From the NCBI RefSeq assembly GCF_042100115.1, contig NC_091278.1, forward strand, positions 806,001 through 870,000: a DNA stretch of 64,000 bases. The letters run 5' to 3'. Below are positions 23,576 through 34,996 of this stretch, in pieces. The notes beneath the pieces were generated by a model. It worked only from the letters and a program-made list of their open reading frames with translations. It did no database searches and was not told the DNA's origin. The stretch comes from Alternaria dauci. Lineage: Eukaryota > Ascomycota > Dothideomycetes > Pleosporales > Pleosporaceae. Numbering within the stretch: position 1 is the stretch's first letter; each line of letters begins with the position of its first letter. The translations under genes were made by a program, and so were the position numbers.

Positions 23576-24677
23576 TCAATATGGCTTCACGCCCGCCAAC
23601 TTGAGTAGCTTTTCGGTCAACTCTGGCTTCTCCAACGGCTCCGTCCGCTCCCACGGGTCGAGTTTCCCATCCACCTTGGCTTTCCCTTGCGAGTGGATGT
23701 TGATGTGTGGCCAATGTGTCGTCGCCTCCCACTTCTCGAAGATCTCCTTCTTCTTCTTCAGATCTTCCTTGGATGCCATGGCCGCTGGGATGTAACAGGC
23801 ATATATGATTGTGCGGATGTTGTCGGTCTCTGGATATACAGCGTAGTGCATCTGGCGCGAGTCCCACAAGATGAGATCACCAGGCTCGGCGCAGACTTTG
23901 ACCGTTCTGCAGCCTTGATCTTCGTACCACTTCACATCCGAATCTTGGAACGGGTAGAAGTCGTAGTGGAGAGCAGCCAAGGGCCCCTTGGTTCGGTCGG
24001 GTGGGTGCTCCCTAAAGAACTTGTCGAAGAGCTTGGCGCTACCCTCCATTACAACAAGCCCGCCGTCATTGGGTCCGGCTTCAGAGACTGAAGATGATAT
24101 TAGCAGTATGAACGAGGCAAATTCATGAGGAGAACTTTGGCATACGATTTATAATGCCCTGTACGCAAGACAGACCTTGTCGTTCGGGTGCCTGATCCAC
24201 ATGCGGCCATGGCTTGGAACCAGCCATCTTCGATGCATTCGGCAATGTCAGGTTAATAGTGTCGTATGACACAATGAGCTCGTTGGTACTCCAGATTTTC
24301 TCAAAGGCTTCGAGAACACCAGGTTCCCTTTCCGCAAAAGTGTAAGCTATCATCATTGAGGTGTCTTTGGTGGTCGAGAGTACTCACTGTCTAGCCTCCC
24401 AGACATACTTCTCATGTGCAGCACAGTAGTTCAGGTACATTCCGTTCTTGAAGCTTTGGGGAAGGTTCTCTTTGGTCCATGTTTCTGGGTTCTTGATGTC
24501 GAAGTCGTTGGGGAAGGAACCGAGCCAGTCCATCATCTTATTGCGGTACTTTAGAGCTCGCTCCTTGGGGACTACGTCCTTGAGGACTACATAGCCCTTC
24601 TCGTAAAACTCATCTCGCCAGTCACCATACTTTTGCTGAGTGTCCATACTCTCGTTCCCGTCAAGATAAGGTGCCAT
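23576..24677 (-). CDS. Phytanoyl-CoA dioxygenase (PhyH) family oxygenase
   Basis: Non-haem Fe(II)/2-oxoglutarate-dependent dioxygenase fold; substrate unknown. Exons 24677-24388, 24327-24146, 24087-23576; 327 residues with consistent phases. Iron ligands are readable as the H139-x-D141 pair in KPWPHVDQAPE and H238 in DSRQMHYAV; R249 (TDNIRTII) is a candidate 2-oxoglutarate-binding Arg. The N-terminal helix region FYEKGYVVLKDVVP is typical of the family. There is no signal peptide, so it is probably cytosolic. Its start faces the start of the CocE-type hydrolase across 466 bp carrying three CGG motifs. Its stop lies only 70 bp from the regulator's stop. Confidence 0.9.
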
Positions 24678-24800
24678 GGTTGAAACGCAATGTGATAGTG
24701 GGTTTGCAGTGGATTTGTGAATGTGGACTTGGTGGTCATAATCAGTCATTTATTGAACTACTTCGCATCAATATACACCTTCTCAGAAGTATTATCCCGG

Positions 24801-24818
24801 CTCGCCCGTCCACGGCCG
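24801..24818 (-). promoter_or_regulatory. CGG motif copy C
   Basis: On the minus strand reads CGGCCGTGGACGGGCGAG; matches the shared CGGYC-N5-CGGKCGAG pattern fully. Confidence 0.55.
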
Positions 24819-24875
24819 CTTGCTGTGGGGAAGACAAGCTTTGGTGTGGGGCGGACCCTGCGGCTCCATCCATCA

Positions 24876-24893
24876 CGGTCGAGAACGGGCGAG
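24876..24893 (+). promoter_or_regulatory. CGG motif copy A
   Basis: Reads CGGTCGAGAACGGGCGAG; full match to the shared pattern and identical to copy B in the GAGAACGG core. Confidence 0.55.
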
Positions 24894-24993
24894 ATTTAGC
24901 GCGCATCTGCATGTCGAAACTCCCCACATGCCGACGATGAACTCCAGGACTGCTACGAGAAAGAACAAGACGGTATTTCGGCAAGAGATGTCG

Positions 24994-25011
24994 CGGCCGA
25001 GAACGGTCGGG
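24994..25011 (+). promoter_or_regulatory. CGG motif copy B
   Basis: Reads CGGCCGAGAACGGTCGGG; agrees with copy A at 15 of 18 positions. Confidence 0.5.
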
Positions 25012-25143
25012 CGGTACTCACGCGGTGACAACTGGGTCCCAGACCGAAGTCACGCTCTCTCAAGACCAAGATGAATCCTCTTCATGATATTGCTGCACGT
25101 CGCCCGCAACAGCCTACTCACTTATCTTCATCATTCTTCAATC

Positions 25144-27034
25144 ATGCCTCTCGCCTTTCAAGTTGCCAATCTCGCAGTAAAACCACCCAAGGTGGGTGAG
25201 AATGGATACCAAGGATTCAACCCGCGCAAGGAGATACTTCCAAAAGGACACCAAAGTCGTGATGGGGCACGTGCGCTCTCCGAAGATATGATTGCCGAAC
25301 ACGACGTGGCTGTCAAAGTCAGAGATGGCTGTACTCTATACTGCGACATATATCGACCAGTCAGTAGTGACAAGAGCGACGGCAAGGTGCCTGTGATTGT
25401 GGCCTGGAGCCCATTCGGCAAGAAACACACTGGAATCGATATGATGTCAAAGGTTTGTGCTTCACATGGGAAGTGGCCTTGAAAAAGAGCCCAAGCTAAC
25501 GCCACCCAGGTAAAATGGGGTTGCGGTGTCCCAAAGGGCTGTCTCAGTGGTCTTGAACGATTCGAAGGCCCAGATCCAGCGGAATACTGCCCTCGTGGTT
25601 ATGCAGTCGTTAATGTAGACGCGAGAGGTGCAGGTGACTCAGACGGAGACATCGTCATCATGGGAAAGCAAGAAGGCGAGGACGGGCACGATGTGATTGA
25701 AGAGCTGGCCAAGATGGACTGGTGAGTATCGAATGAGTCTCCAAGACAACACAAAGCTAACCATGGGCAGGTGTAACGGCTCGATCGGACTTGCTGGCAA
25801 CTCACATCTCGGCATCGTACAATGGTTCATTGCGGCGACCCAACCTCCATCGCTCAAAGCTATCGCGCCCTGGGAAGCTTGTGGTGATCTCTACCGAGAA
25901 CAGTTCGTACGTGGAGGAGCTTGGGATAACGGACTGTTCGACTTCATCACAGACCACGTTATTCGCGGGAAGAACGGTCTCGAAGATTTCAAGGAGATGT
26001 ACCGGCGGTCATCAACCATGAACCCGTACTGGGCAGATAAGAGAGCAGACATTGCAAGCATCAAGATCCCCACATACATCGTCGCGTCGTACTCAAGTTT
26101 TGTCCACACAATGGGCTCGATACGCGGCTGGATGCAAGCAGACACCAAGGACAAGTGGCTACGCTGGGACCCTTACCAAGAATGGTATGACCTCTGGTCA
26201 GTCCAGGAATCCATCGACGAGCTTGCTTCCTTCTTCGACCGCTATCTGAAAGGCGAGAAGAACGATTGGGAGAAAACACCACGCGTACGCATGGCATCGC
26301 TCAACTACGGCGACAAAGAAGCCGTCTACCCCATTGTTGAAGAAGACTTCCCCATACCGCGGACGGACTACCGTACCTTCTACCTCGACGATACAAACAC
26401 CCTTCAAGACAGCGCGCCAGAAACCCCCAGTACGCTCTTCTATAACTCGGAAAGCAACACCTCACCCGTCTCCCACGCAGCATTCACCCTAAAGTTCGAT
26501 AAGCCAACGCGCCTGATGGGCCTCCCCAAAGCCGTACTATACATGTCGTGTCCAGACTTCAACGACATGATTATCTACGTCTTGATCCGCAAACTAGACA
26601 CGCAAGGCAAGCCCATGATCGCCATCAACATCCCTTGGTCCGCCGCTCCTTACAGCCGCGCCGCCGACATCCCGGACTCAGACTACAGCAACCTAATGAT
26701 CTATTACGGGCCCACAGGGGTCCTCCGTGCCTCCCACCGCAAGACTGATCCTTCAAGATCTCTTCACCCGCAGTATCCTTTCCACACTCACGATCAAGTG
26801 CAAAAGATTGCTCCGGGAGAGGTGGTCAAGCTGGAGATTGGGCTGTGGGCCATGGGTGTAGATTTCGAGGCTGGAGAGGGTATCAGTGTGCAGATTAGTG
26901 GCGAGTATCCGCTTGTTCAAGAGTTTGGGCCGAGGAAGAAGGTGGAGTTGGAGGAGAGGAACAAAGGTGTGCATTTGGTGCATGTTGGTGGGGAGCAGGC
27001 AAGTCATGTTGTGCTGCCTTTTGTTGGAAAGTAA
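25144..27034 (+). CDS. CocE/NonD-type (X-Pro dipeptidyl-peptidase-like) serine hydrolase
   Basis: Alpha/beta hydrolase of the cocaine-esterase/X-Pro peptidase S15 group, cleaving esters or amides; natural substrate unknown. Exons 25144-25452, 25510-25721, 25771-27034; 594 residues. The N-terminal strand region has VRDGCTLYCDIYRPV, then VIVAWSPFGKK, the VNVDARGAGDSDGD motif typical of the family, and the nucleophile elbow GLAGNSHLG with Ser185 (canonical members have GNSYxA). A C-terminal jelly-roll (KLEIGLWAMGVDFEAGEGISVQISG) matches the X-Pro C-terminal domain. No signal peptide. The divergent partner is the PhyH gene. The likely relation is two enzymes of one catabolic or modifying route, under the neighbouring regulator. 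Confidence 0.88.
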
Positions 27035-27390
27035 AGATGGATATGAGAAAACCACTCAGTTTACCGCATACAAAGTTCTTTGAAGTTACTGCCTGCTGCC
27101 TGCATAGTTGCGGCAACGCTTCAAAACTGATGGCGCAAATGGCATCTGCAAGAGATGCCAGGGGACTCTAAGACCTTGGAGCTCATAATATACCCCCAGG
27201 CTAAGGACTGACTTTAAAATAAGTGTTAGTCTATGGTATCATTCCAAATTCAATCAATCCCGCCACCATCCCACAAGTGTCGCAACCACGCTAGTCATCT
27301 TGTTCATCATCATCATCATGATCCCACATACCACACGTAATAACCATATGCAACCCCCATGATCTCCAGCACATGGACTACTCCAGAACC
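27035..27390. other. Convergent 3' region with short CAT tract
   Basis: 356 bp between the stops of the hydrolase and LRO1. It holds a small (CAT)n run near 27304-27320 and no gene. Confidence 0.5.
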
Positions 27391-29463
27391 TCATGATTCC
27401 TCTTCATATATCTTGACCTTTTCAGCATACTCCCTAATGTTAGAATGTATAGTCTCTTGGATCAACTCGCCTCTACCACCAGCAACCTGCAGAATCAAAT
27501 CGTTCAACGACATCCTCCCCAGAATGTCGACATGATCCGCTAATTTCACAAGTCTCGTCAGCAAAGCAATCCACAACCCCCAAAAAAAACATGGGAGAGA
27601 GAGAGGGGAGATAACATACCGGTATTCGGACCGCCCCTAGGACTAAACCGATCAGGTTCATGTTTCATTTCAAACGTTGTCACCTTGACGCCAGCTGGGT
27701 TATATCTCTTCATCTTCCATCCTTTCGTGCACATGTAACCCGAACTAAGGAGGTTGACTGTTCCATCACCCTCACCCATGACGACGCCGTGGTCGACGTT
27801 ACCCTGTGTATACATAGTATCGAGCGTAACATTCAACCCAGACAACGGATCATCATCACTGCGGTAATAGTACGCACGCTCCGTGTCCTTGCCAATACCA
27901 TAGAAGCAATAGATTTTGAGGTTAGGAGCAAGCGGCAACCGCGTCTCAAGAGGGTTCACCCATTTCGCGGGGAGGAACTGGTTGTCCTCGACCTGCTTCG
28001 TGGTGTGCGCTACGCCATGGGAGTAGGAAGTCTGAATCATCTTCTTGAACCAGGGTTCCGTGTTGCGAAAGAGAAAGGGCAGACTGTCGTCGACGGTGAT
28101 ATTCTTCTGCGTGAATGTAGAATTGGCGTTGCGGAAACGGATAAAGGGGCCAAAAGTGACGTTCTGGCCGGGTGCGTCGTCGGGCGCACCGGTTTCGTCG
28201 CCCCAGACGGCGTTTCCACCGAGGGGCAGCATGGAAGATAAGCCGGGCATTGCGCGGAAGATCTCGGCGCGCTCGTAGCGCGAGAGGAAGCGTTCGAGGC
28301 CGTAGACTGCAAATGCGTTTAGTTGGGCAGTGTCTTTCATTTCGCCCGAGAGGACGGCGGGCATGTCTTTCAATGCGCCGAGCATACATCCGCTGATGTT
28401 GATCCAGCTATCGATGTATTCGTCCACCCAGCCTGCTCCACCATTTCCGTATCCTTTTGCCTCCACCCAGTGCAGGAAGTAGTAGAGGACTTGAGAGCCC
28501 ATGGAGTGCGAGAGGAGGACGACCTTCTTGTCGGATACGCGCACTGCAACTTCGATGTGGGACTTTAGACGGGTAAAGTATTGATCACGGATCTCGTAGT
28601 TCATGTACGACATGCGCCAATCGTAAGCCGCCGTGAAAGCGTTGCCGGGATCATAGCCTATTGTAGCCAGGTTTTCAAGGATCTTGTTCCATATCCAATA
28701 CCCCGTTATGAAGAAGTCAGCTGCGTCGAAGCCCTGGGCTGCTCGTAGCTTCACGCCCGGCGGATCGAGGCCCGTGTCTTTGTCGAGCATAATATGCCGT
28801 TTCCACTGGGCCTTGTCCAAGACGAGTGCGCGCATCATTGTCCACGAACCCCATAGCCTCTTGCGAAAGTATTGCCTTGAGGTTTCTTCCGTGCCCCATG
28901 ATTCGAGACCTGTCGAGATGACGCCAGGAATCATTATGACGGGATGTTTCGCCTTGATGCCTTGTTTCTGTGCGTGAAGACCGACGGCGAAGGAATCGTA
29001 GTTTACGGCGTCTCGTTCTGTTTTCTACTGGGTTGAGGCAGTCAGCGTCGATTCTTAACAATTCAGGACTGCTGTAGTGCAGTCGATTCTTGTAAGAAGC
29101 GAAAATATCGCGTACCTGCAACTGCTGCGCACTCTTCACGAAGTTGTCCGGTAGCGCTTCCATGATGCTCTCGAGGTTGACACCCTCGAGACCACTTAGA
29201 TCAATCATGTCATTGTTGCTGGCAAAGAAGCCGGCCAGCAGCAGGCCAAACAGGCCTCCAAGCCCAAACACCCATATGTTTCTTCTCTTCTTATGTTGGC
29301 CCTGCTTCTTCAGCGTCTGGAGCTGCTCGGCAGTGATGAGGCGTAGATTCGCGGGTCGTTTACCGTTGGGTCCCGGGGAAGGCTCGCGGGACAGGTCGGG
29401 TGTCGAAGGCTCACTATCGTCGCCGCCGCCGCCGCCGCCAAAGCGGCGTCTAAGGAAAGACAT
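27391..29463 (-). CDS. LRO1: Phospholipid:diacylglycerol acyltransferase
   Basis: Makes triacylglycerol by moving an acyl chain from phospholipid to diacylglycerol, in the ER membrane with a lumenal catalytic domain. Exons 29463-29116, 29024-27620, 27539-27391; 633 residues (yeast enzyme about 660). A cytosolic N-terminus rich in Gly/Ser precedes one membrane helix (IWVFGLGGLFGLLLAGFFAS). The LCAT-like catalytic part includes VIMIPGVISTGLESWG (oxyanion/lid region), the KRLWGSW lid Trp motif and the serine motif VVLLSHSMGSQVLYYF. The C-terminus RADHVDILGRMSLNDLILQVAGG carries the last catalytic His (RADHVDIL here spliced as NTADHVDIL). Start MSFLRRRFGG at 29463. Confidence 0.95.
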
Positions 29464-29684
29464 GTATGCGGGTTTGTAATGTCTACGCGGAGTTTCACGA
29501 GGGAGCGTGGGCGCCTGCCACGAGGGATTTTGTCTATCTTTCCCAGACCGAGACCTCCGACATGTGACGGAGTGATCGGCACAAGGATGCAGGCGCAGCA
29601 CGTTCCTGATGCCGCCAAGCCGGAGAGACGCCCGCTATTGAAGCCCCTCCACTTGCCGCGCATCGCTCTCATTTCCCACGCGCC

Positions 29685-30406
29685 ATGGCCGACAATGAAG
29701 ATGGCGACGTCAAAAGCGATGCGCCGGCACACGACACCGACGCCCGAGAGCTGAGCGACTCAGACCTCCAATACGTCCAATACGAGCCCTCGAAGGAAGA
29801 GCAATACCTCCCCGCCATCCGCCAACTAATCTCAAAAGACTTGTCCGAACCTTATAGCATCTATGTATACCGGTACTTCCTGTACCAATGGGGCGACCTG
29901 TGCTACATGGTACCACTCACTCCCCCTGTCTTCAACCCCCTTCAACTTGTTCAAACTACACACAAACTGACTCCTCCCCAACCTCGCAGGCCCTCTCCCC
30001 CACTAACACCCTAATCGGCGTAATCACATGCAAACTCGAACCGCACCGCAGCGGCACCTACCGCGGCTACATTGCCATGCTCGCAACCCAAGAAGAATAC
30101 CGCGGCCGAGGCATAGCCACGCAGCTCGTCCGCCTAGCCATTGATGCCATGACTGCGCGCGACGCCGACGAGATCGTGCTAGAGACCGAGGTGTCGAATA
30201 CGGCGAGCTTGAAACTATACGAGAGACTGGGGTTTATACGGAGTAAACGGTTGCACAGGTATTATCTGAATGGCAATGCGGCGTTCCGGTTGATACTGTA
30301 CTTGAAGGAGGGCACTGCGCTCAAGAGACCTGAACATGCTGGGCATGGCGAGATGGGTGGCATGTCGGATATGAAGAGGGTGGACGAGGCAGAGCTTTAC
30401 TCTTGA
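29685..30406 (+). CDS. MAK3: N-alpha-acetyltransferase 30, NatC catalytic subunit
   Basis: Co-translational N-terminal acetyltransferase for Met-hydrophobic starts. Exons 29685-29909 and 29990-30406; 213 residues. The GNAT fold is evident. EPYSIYVYRYFLYQWGDLCYM is the conserved substrate-binding start. After splicing come LIGVITCKLEPHRSGTYRGYIAMLATQEEYRGRGIATQLV, where RGRGIA is the acetyl-CoA-binding R/Q-x-x-G-x-G/A loop, then EIVLETEVSNTASLKLYERLGFIRSKRLHRYYLNG. A disordered acidic N-terminus of about 40 residues precedes it. It is divergent from LRO1 over 221 bp. Confidence 0.94.
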
Positions 30407-30670
30407 AACAAGAGACAAAGACACATATAAAGGCCCCTACTAGTAGTTTTGTGGCCCACAAGTCGCTACTTTTGGGACCAAGAAACCAAGATTTTTGAAG
30501 GGTATGCTTCAATTCATACTACAGTCTATGCTGATTCGTTCGTCCGTGCGCCAGACGCCCATTAATGCTGCTAACCCGACTTTTGGACATGTGCCACAAA
30601 CCAGAATACGCCATGAAAATGCGCAAACACGTTTCCATCATCTTCATCTACACTTTTCAATCCTTCTTCT

Positions 30671-33600
30671 TTACGGCCCGACGTTGAACTTGAGCCTGAC
30701 ACCCATACTGGCCAGCTCAATATCCAGGAACTTGAGCACACCAGGGACTGCAACCACGGCAACGTCTTCACCGCCAGAGTATCGTATACCTTGTGCGTCC
30801 ATCCACAGATCGGCTTTGCTGCTGGTGCTGTCGGCCAGCACAGCGCACCTTCTGCAACGAATGGTGATGTCCTTGCCACTTCTATCCTTCTTGCGCCCGT
30901 ACTCGCTGACAGTTGGTGTTGTACTGAGGAAAGATCCGCAGGTACGGCAGATGGCTGCCTTGGTGTAATCGGAGCAGTTCATCAAACGGTCCTGCAGAAG
31001 GAAGGCTGTGCCGTGCGCGAGTAGAGAATCACGTTCCATTTCTCCCACACGGATACCACCTCCCTTGCTTCTTCCCTTGATGGGCTGCCCTGTCGTGGAC
31101 ACTACGGGACCAGTAGTTCTGGCTTGGAACTTATCATTGACCACTGCGGAATTGTAAGTAGAGGTCTAGATTGTTATTAGAGGAATGACTTACTGTGTCG
31201 TAGACGCTGGTAGTAGACGACACCAATGTAGATATCTGCGTGCAATTCTTGTCCAGTGATACCCGAGTACATGGGCTCGTTGCCGTAGTAATTGTAACCC
31301 GCCTTGGCTAGCTGGTGACCGAAATAGTCGACAGCTGTATTTTGCTCGTCAAAGCGGAAGGGCGTTGAGTCCTGGGCCATGCCGTGGAGTGCTCCAGACT
31401 TTCCAGCTAGCGACTCGACAAACATACCGATTGTCATTCGCGAGGGGAAAGCGTGAGGGTTGATGATAACGTCAGGCTGCATACCGCTCTCGGAGAATGG
31501 CATGTCTGGAGTAGGGAACTTCTGACTGACGACACCCTTCTGTCCGTGTCTGGAAGAGAACTTGTCACCAACGACTGGAGAACGAGGAATACGGAGCTTG
31601 ATGCTGAGCTTCTGGCATGGTTGCGTTCCATCTTCGGCGCCGATAATACGGACTTCTTCGACAAAAGCAAGTTCATCGTCCTTGTATTTGAAAAACTGTG
31701 TCTGGCCGTCGCGGTTGATGTAATCACCGGTGGCTGGATCGTACGAGACGGTGTGCCATGCAGCAATGACGTCGCCAGATCGCAGCATGGTTCCAATGCG
31801 AGGAAGACCGTCGTCATCGAGAGTCTCCTTGGCCGCAGCTTTCACTAAGCTTTCAGGAGCAAAGCCAAACAGCTTAGTAACTGTCCTGCCTGATCGATTC
31901 CTTCGGCTGCCTTCTTCGAGGTCGCAAATCTTCGTCTTGTAGACAGTGCCGTGGCCGAAACCGCGCTCGTGTGATGACTTGTTCAAGATCATAGCGTCGT
32001 CCATGTCGTATCCGGTATACGAGATGACAGCAACAACAGCGTTCATGCCGTTCGGGAAGTTGTCCATGCCATACTCGTTGTGTAACGGAGGACGAGCGAT
32101 CGGGGTTTGACCAGTCTGTAAGCGGTAGGTCTTGTTGTCAGTTCGGTAGGCCATAGCGGTTCCTGGTGTACCCATTGATTGTTTACCCATTTGACACTGA
32201 AAAGAGGAGGTGAGAAGTCAGTATGTCTCTCACATGCATTTTGAATAACCACAACTTACCTGGTACATGTTACGTGGCGACTGGTTGAAATCTGAAAAGG
32301 GCGTTTGGTTGGCGATGATGCTGAAGATGTTCGTAGGCTCGATCTCCACATGTGTTGAATCACCGGATACAATCTCGGCGTCCGTGCATGCAATCGACAT
32401 GTATGGTTGCTCAAATGGTCCTACGTAGTCGGTCTTGCCGAGAGGCAAGTACTTCACAGGTCGGTACATCCGCGAGCTTTGCGAAAACATGTAAACACCT
32501 GGATACTGGCCACCGTTGGATCCGGGAATGTAGCCGATTTCCATCTCCAGGGGTACGTTGTGTGAGCCTTCGACCTTCCAGTAACGAAGTGTGTCTGCGA
32601 TGACCTTGGCTTGCTTCGGCGAGCAGAAACCCAAGACACGACCGTCCAATTGAACCACCACACTCGCTTCCAGGGAGGCAGATGATTTGCTGGATACACC
32701 CAGTTGCGCAACGAGATTGGGAATGGCTGAGACATCGAGGTTGGAAGTTGCAATCTTGCACTTGTGTGCAAAGTGGTTGAGAAGTCCACAAGGACTACCG
32801 TCAGGGGTATGGACAGGACACATGAAGCCCCATGACTCTGGTAGCAATTTACGAACCGTGGTCGTCTTGAGCTGAGCGAAGAAGGCACCTCGATGCACCA
32901 TTCGGAAATGGGAGATGAAACGCGGAAAGTTCAACTTCTCAGCAACCACAACATATCCGGATGTTTGCTGCAAGTCGAGACCGGTCGGACTGATCAAGTT
33001 GCCTGTACTGAGGAAGTACTCCATGGCTTGACCAAGGTTCGATTGTGTCCTTCGGAGAATCCTCGAGTTCCAGTCCTTGGTGAATTCTTGGGACGTAAAG
33101 GGCTTGTACTCGGTCTTCCTCCCCCACTCTCTTAGGACCAGCTGGAAGCTGTTGAGCCACTCCTCCAACTTCTCCTTCAGAATCATGCCGTAGAGTTGGC
33201 CACCGAGTAAAATCTCCTGGTTCTGGACGGCATCCGGATTGTCGACAGCGCAATCGCCCTCGACCAATGCGTAGAGCTTCCTGGCCATGAACAGTAGCAT
33301 TCTGAACTTGTCCGCGTCCTGGCTCGGTGTGACGTTTACGCAGCCTAGATGAGGGAGGACAATCTTGCGGAGGAACTCGGCACCAGCCTCCTCGTCGGTG
33401 ACATCGGCTGGCAGACCAAGCACGACCTTGAACTTTCCACCAAGATACGCGCGGGTCTTCGCCTTTGTGTGCAGCCCGTAGACCTTGTATGTTCGGAGTA
33501 GCAGTTCTACGCGATCGGTAACGAATTGCTTCTCTTCCAGACCCTCTGAGCCAGCAGCGCCAACCAGACCCTCGAAAATCTCGCGGTCGTTGGTTTCGAC

Positions 33601-34480
33601 CAAAGCCTTCATCACCATGACGATGGGGACCAGGTATTCGGACTTGCGCCATGAAAAACGGAAGTTGACATTGCCGTCGCTGAGGTAGTGCAGGGCGTTG
33701 GTTTGCGAGGTCTGGTCGGGCCGCATCGATCTGAGCTGGATACCGAACTGGGTGTAGCCGGGACCACGGTTGGTAAAGGCGCCACGCTTAATGGCCATGG
33801 GGTAGTTGCGGCGGTTGACCTGGAGGAGACGGATAATTTTCTCAATGCCGTTGACGATGAAGTACCCGCCCAGCTCGTCAGACTCTTCTTTTGCCTTAAC
33901 TAGTGCCGCTGGCGACATGCCCTCAAGCTGGCAGCGGTTGGACCTTAGCATGACGGGCACGCCGCCGAGATCCACGACATCCTCCTGCCAGTCTCCGTTG
34001 TTGACCCGCCACTCAAGACGCGCGCGCATCTTGCCGCGGTATGAAGCATGCCGTTCTCTGGCCTCGGCGGGATAGATGTTTCGGTTCTTGAGCGCGACCT
34101 TGTTGGTCGGCGGCAGGACTGGCTTGTCGAGGAAGACATCTGAGATGCGCAGCGAGAGGCGGTTTCTCTGGCCGACGTCTTCGGGGGCGGCGTATGGGTC
34201 GCCGTCGAGGAAGATCTTGGTGCCAATGTCGCGTATGCCCTGGGCTAGCTGGCCGCCGGGAGTGAAGATGGTGTTGAACGAGTTGATGTGGGGGTCTACG
34301 GCGGCGGCGAGCGTGGGGTATGCCGTCTTGTCTTTCGGGGGGTTGCGAAACAGGTCGTGCCGCCTGAGCGTGTCAAACTGCATTACCTATTAGATGTCGT
34401 GGTCCAAGGTTGAGAAAAAAGTAGTCGCTTGCCTTGGTCGACCATTCCTGCGGGCTGTCGGCCCTTGCGGCAGGCACCAT
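30671..34480 (-). CDS. RPA2: DNA-directed RNA polymerase I second-largest subunit
   Basis: Beta-like subunit of Pol I (A135), part of the rRNA-transcribing active centre. Exons 34480-34433, 34377-32260, 32196-31194, 31143-30671; 1213 residues, all phases fit. Recognisable parts: DTLRRHDLFRNPPKDKTAYP at the N-terminus; GGYFIVNGIEKIIRLLQVNRRNYPMAI (fork region); PESWGFMCPVHTPDGSPCGLLNH; MIINKSSHERGFG-like hybrid-binding segment (here MILNKSSHERGFG); and SRHGQKGVVSQ (conserved in all multi-subunit polymerases). The C-terminal zinc ribbon is CRTCGSFL... CRRCAVL. Intron 1 is GC-AG. An ATG at 34383 inside that intron's end would give a shorter start, but only the spliced exon 1 supplies the conserved MVPAARADSPQEW leader. 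Confidence 0.96.
34378..34432 (-). other. GC-AG intron 1 of RPA2
   Basis: Minus-strand junction ACCAAG|GCAAGC ... AATGCAG|TTTGAC, 55 bp. Splicing joins MVPAARADSPQEWSTK to FDTLRRHDLF, the expected N-terminus of fungal RPA2. Confidence 0.7.
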
Positions 34481-34996
34481 GATTATTTGTGCACGTGGCC
34501 TTTTTAATTCACTGTAAACGGGGAAGAAAGGAGCGCAACTCGCAGCAGCATGCGCAGTATTGTCCCAGAGCAGTTGGGGCTGTCGCGGTCTGGCAGAGCT
34601 GCGGCGCGATTGAGAAGTTGCGACGCCAATCTCGAACTTTTTTACTAGACTAGTCCGATAGGCCACCCCCTGCTTAGCGCGCTGGCCAAAGTCACACGCC
34701 GCGGCGGCTCCATCACTGTGCTGCAGCGTGAACCACTCCGGGCTTTCGTTAGGGCGGCACAGCTCTGCTTCTCTACTTCCTCACAGCATTGCCTGCCCTC
34801 TTCGCACCCGCTATTGACGCTGGAAACTCTATTCATCAGCCCGTTGCTGCTGCTAAGACTACGGCGATCACGCCTATTACATGCCCCGCAGCAAGGATCA
34901 AGGTTCCCAGACTTCCCTCCATCGCCCGTACATCACCACTCCTTCCGACCAGATCACGACAGCACCGAGTCAGAACAACCCGCCCTGACAACAGCC
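34481..34996. other. Divergent promoter region RPA2/ARL8
   Basis: 516 bp between two starts. The right half is pyrimidine-rich (34760-34850), fitting a 5' leader of the ARL8 gene. No other gene. Confidence 0.5.

Larger units (their letters stand above)
24678..25143. promoter_or_regulatory. Divergent promoter PhyH/hydrolase with three CGG motifs
   Basis: 466 bp between the two start codons. It contains copies at 24801-24818 (minus), 24876-24893 (plus) and 24994-25011 (plus) of an 18-bp element with CGG half-sites. An additional CGG-N6-CGG at 24852-24863 does not fit the spacing. Confidence 0.55.

Noticed and set aside
24852..24863. CGG-N6-CGG in the PhyH/hydrolase promoter
   Set aside because: Spacing is six rather than seven and the flanking bases differ from the shared motif.
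34377..34383. RPA2 start at ATG 34383 as the main start
   Set aside because: It would omit the conserved leader; kept only as a possible alternative product.
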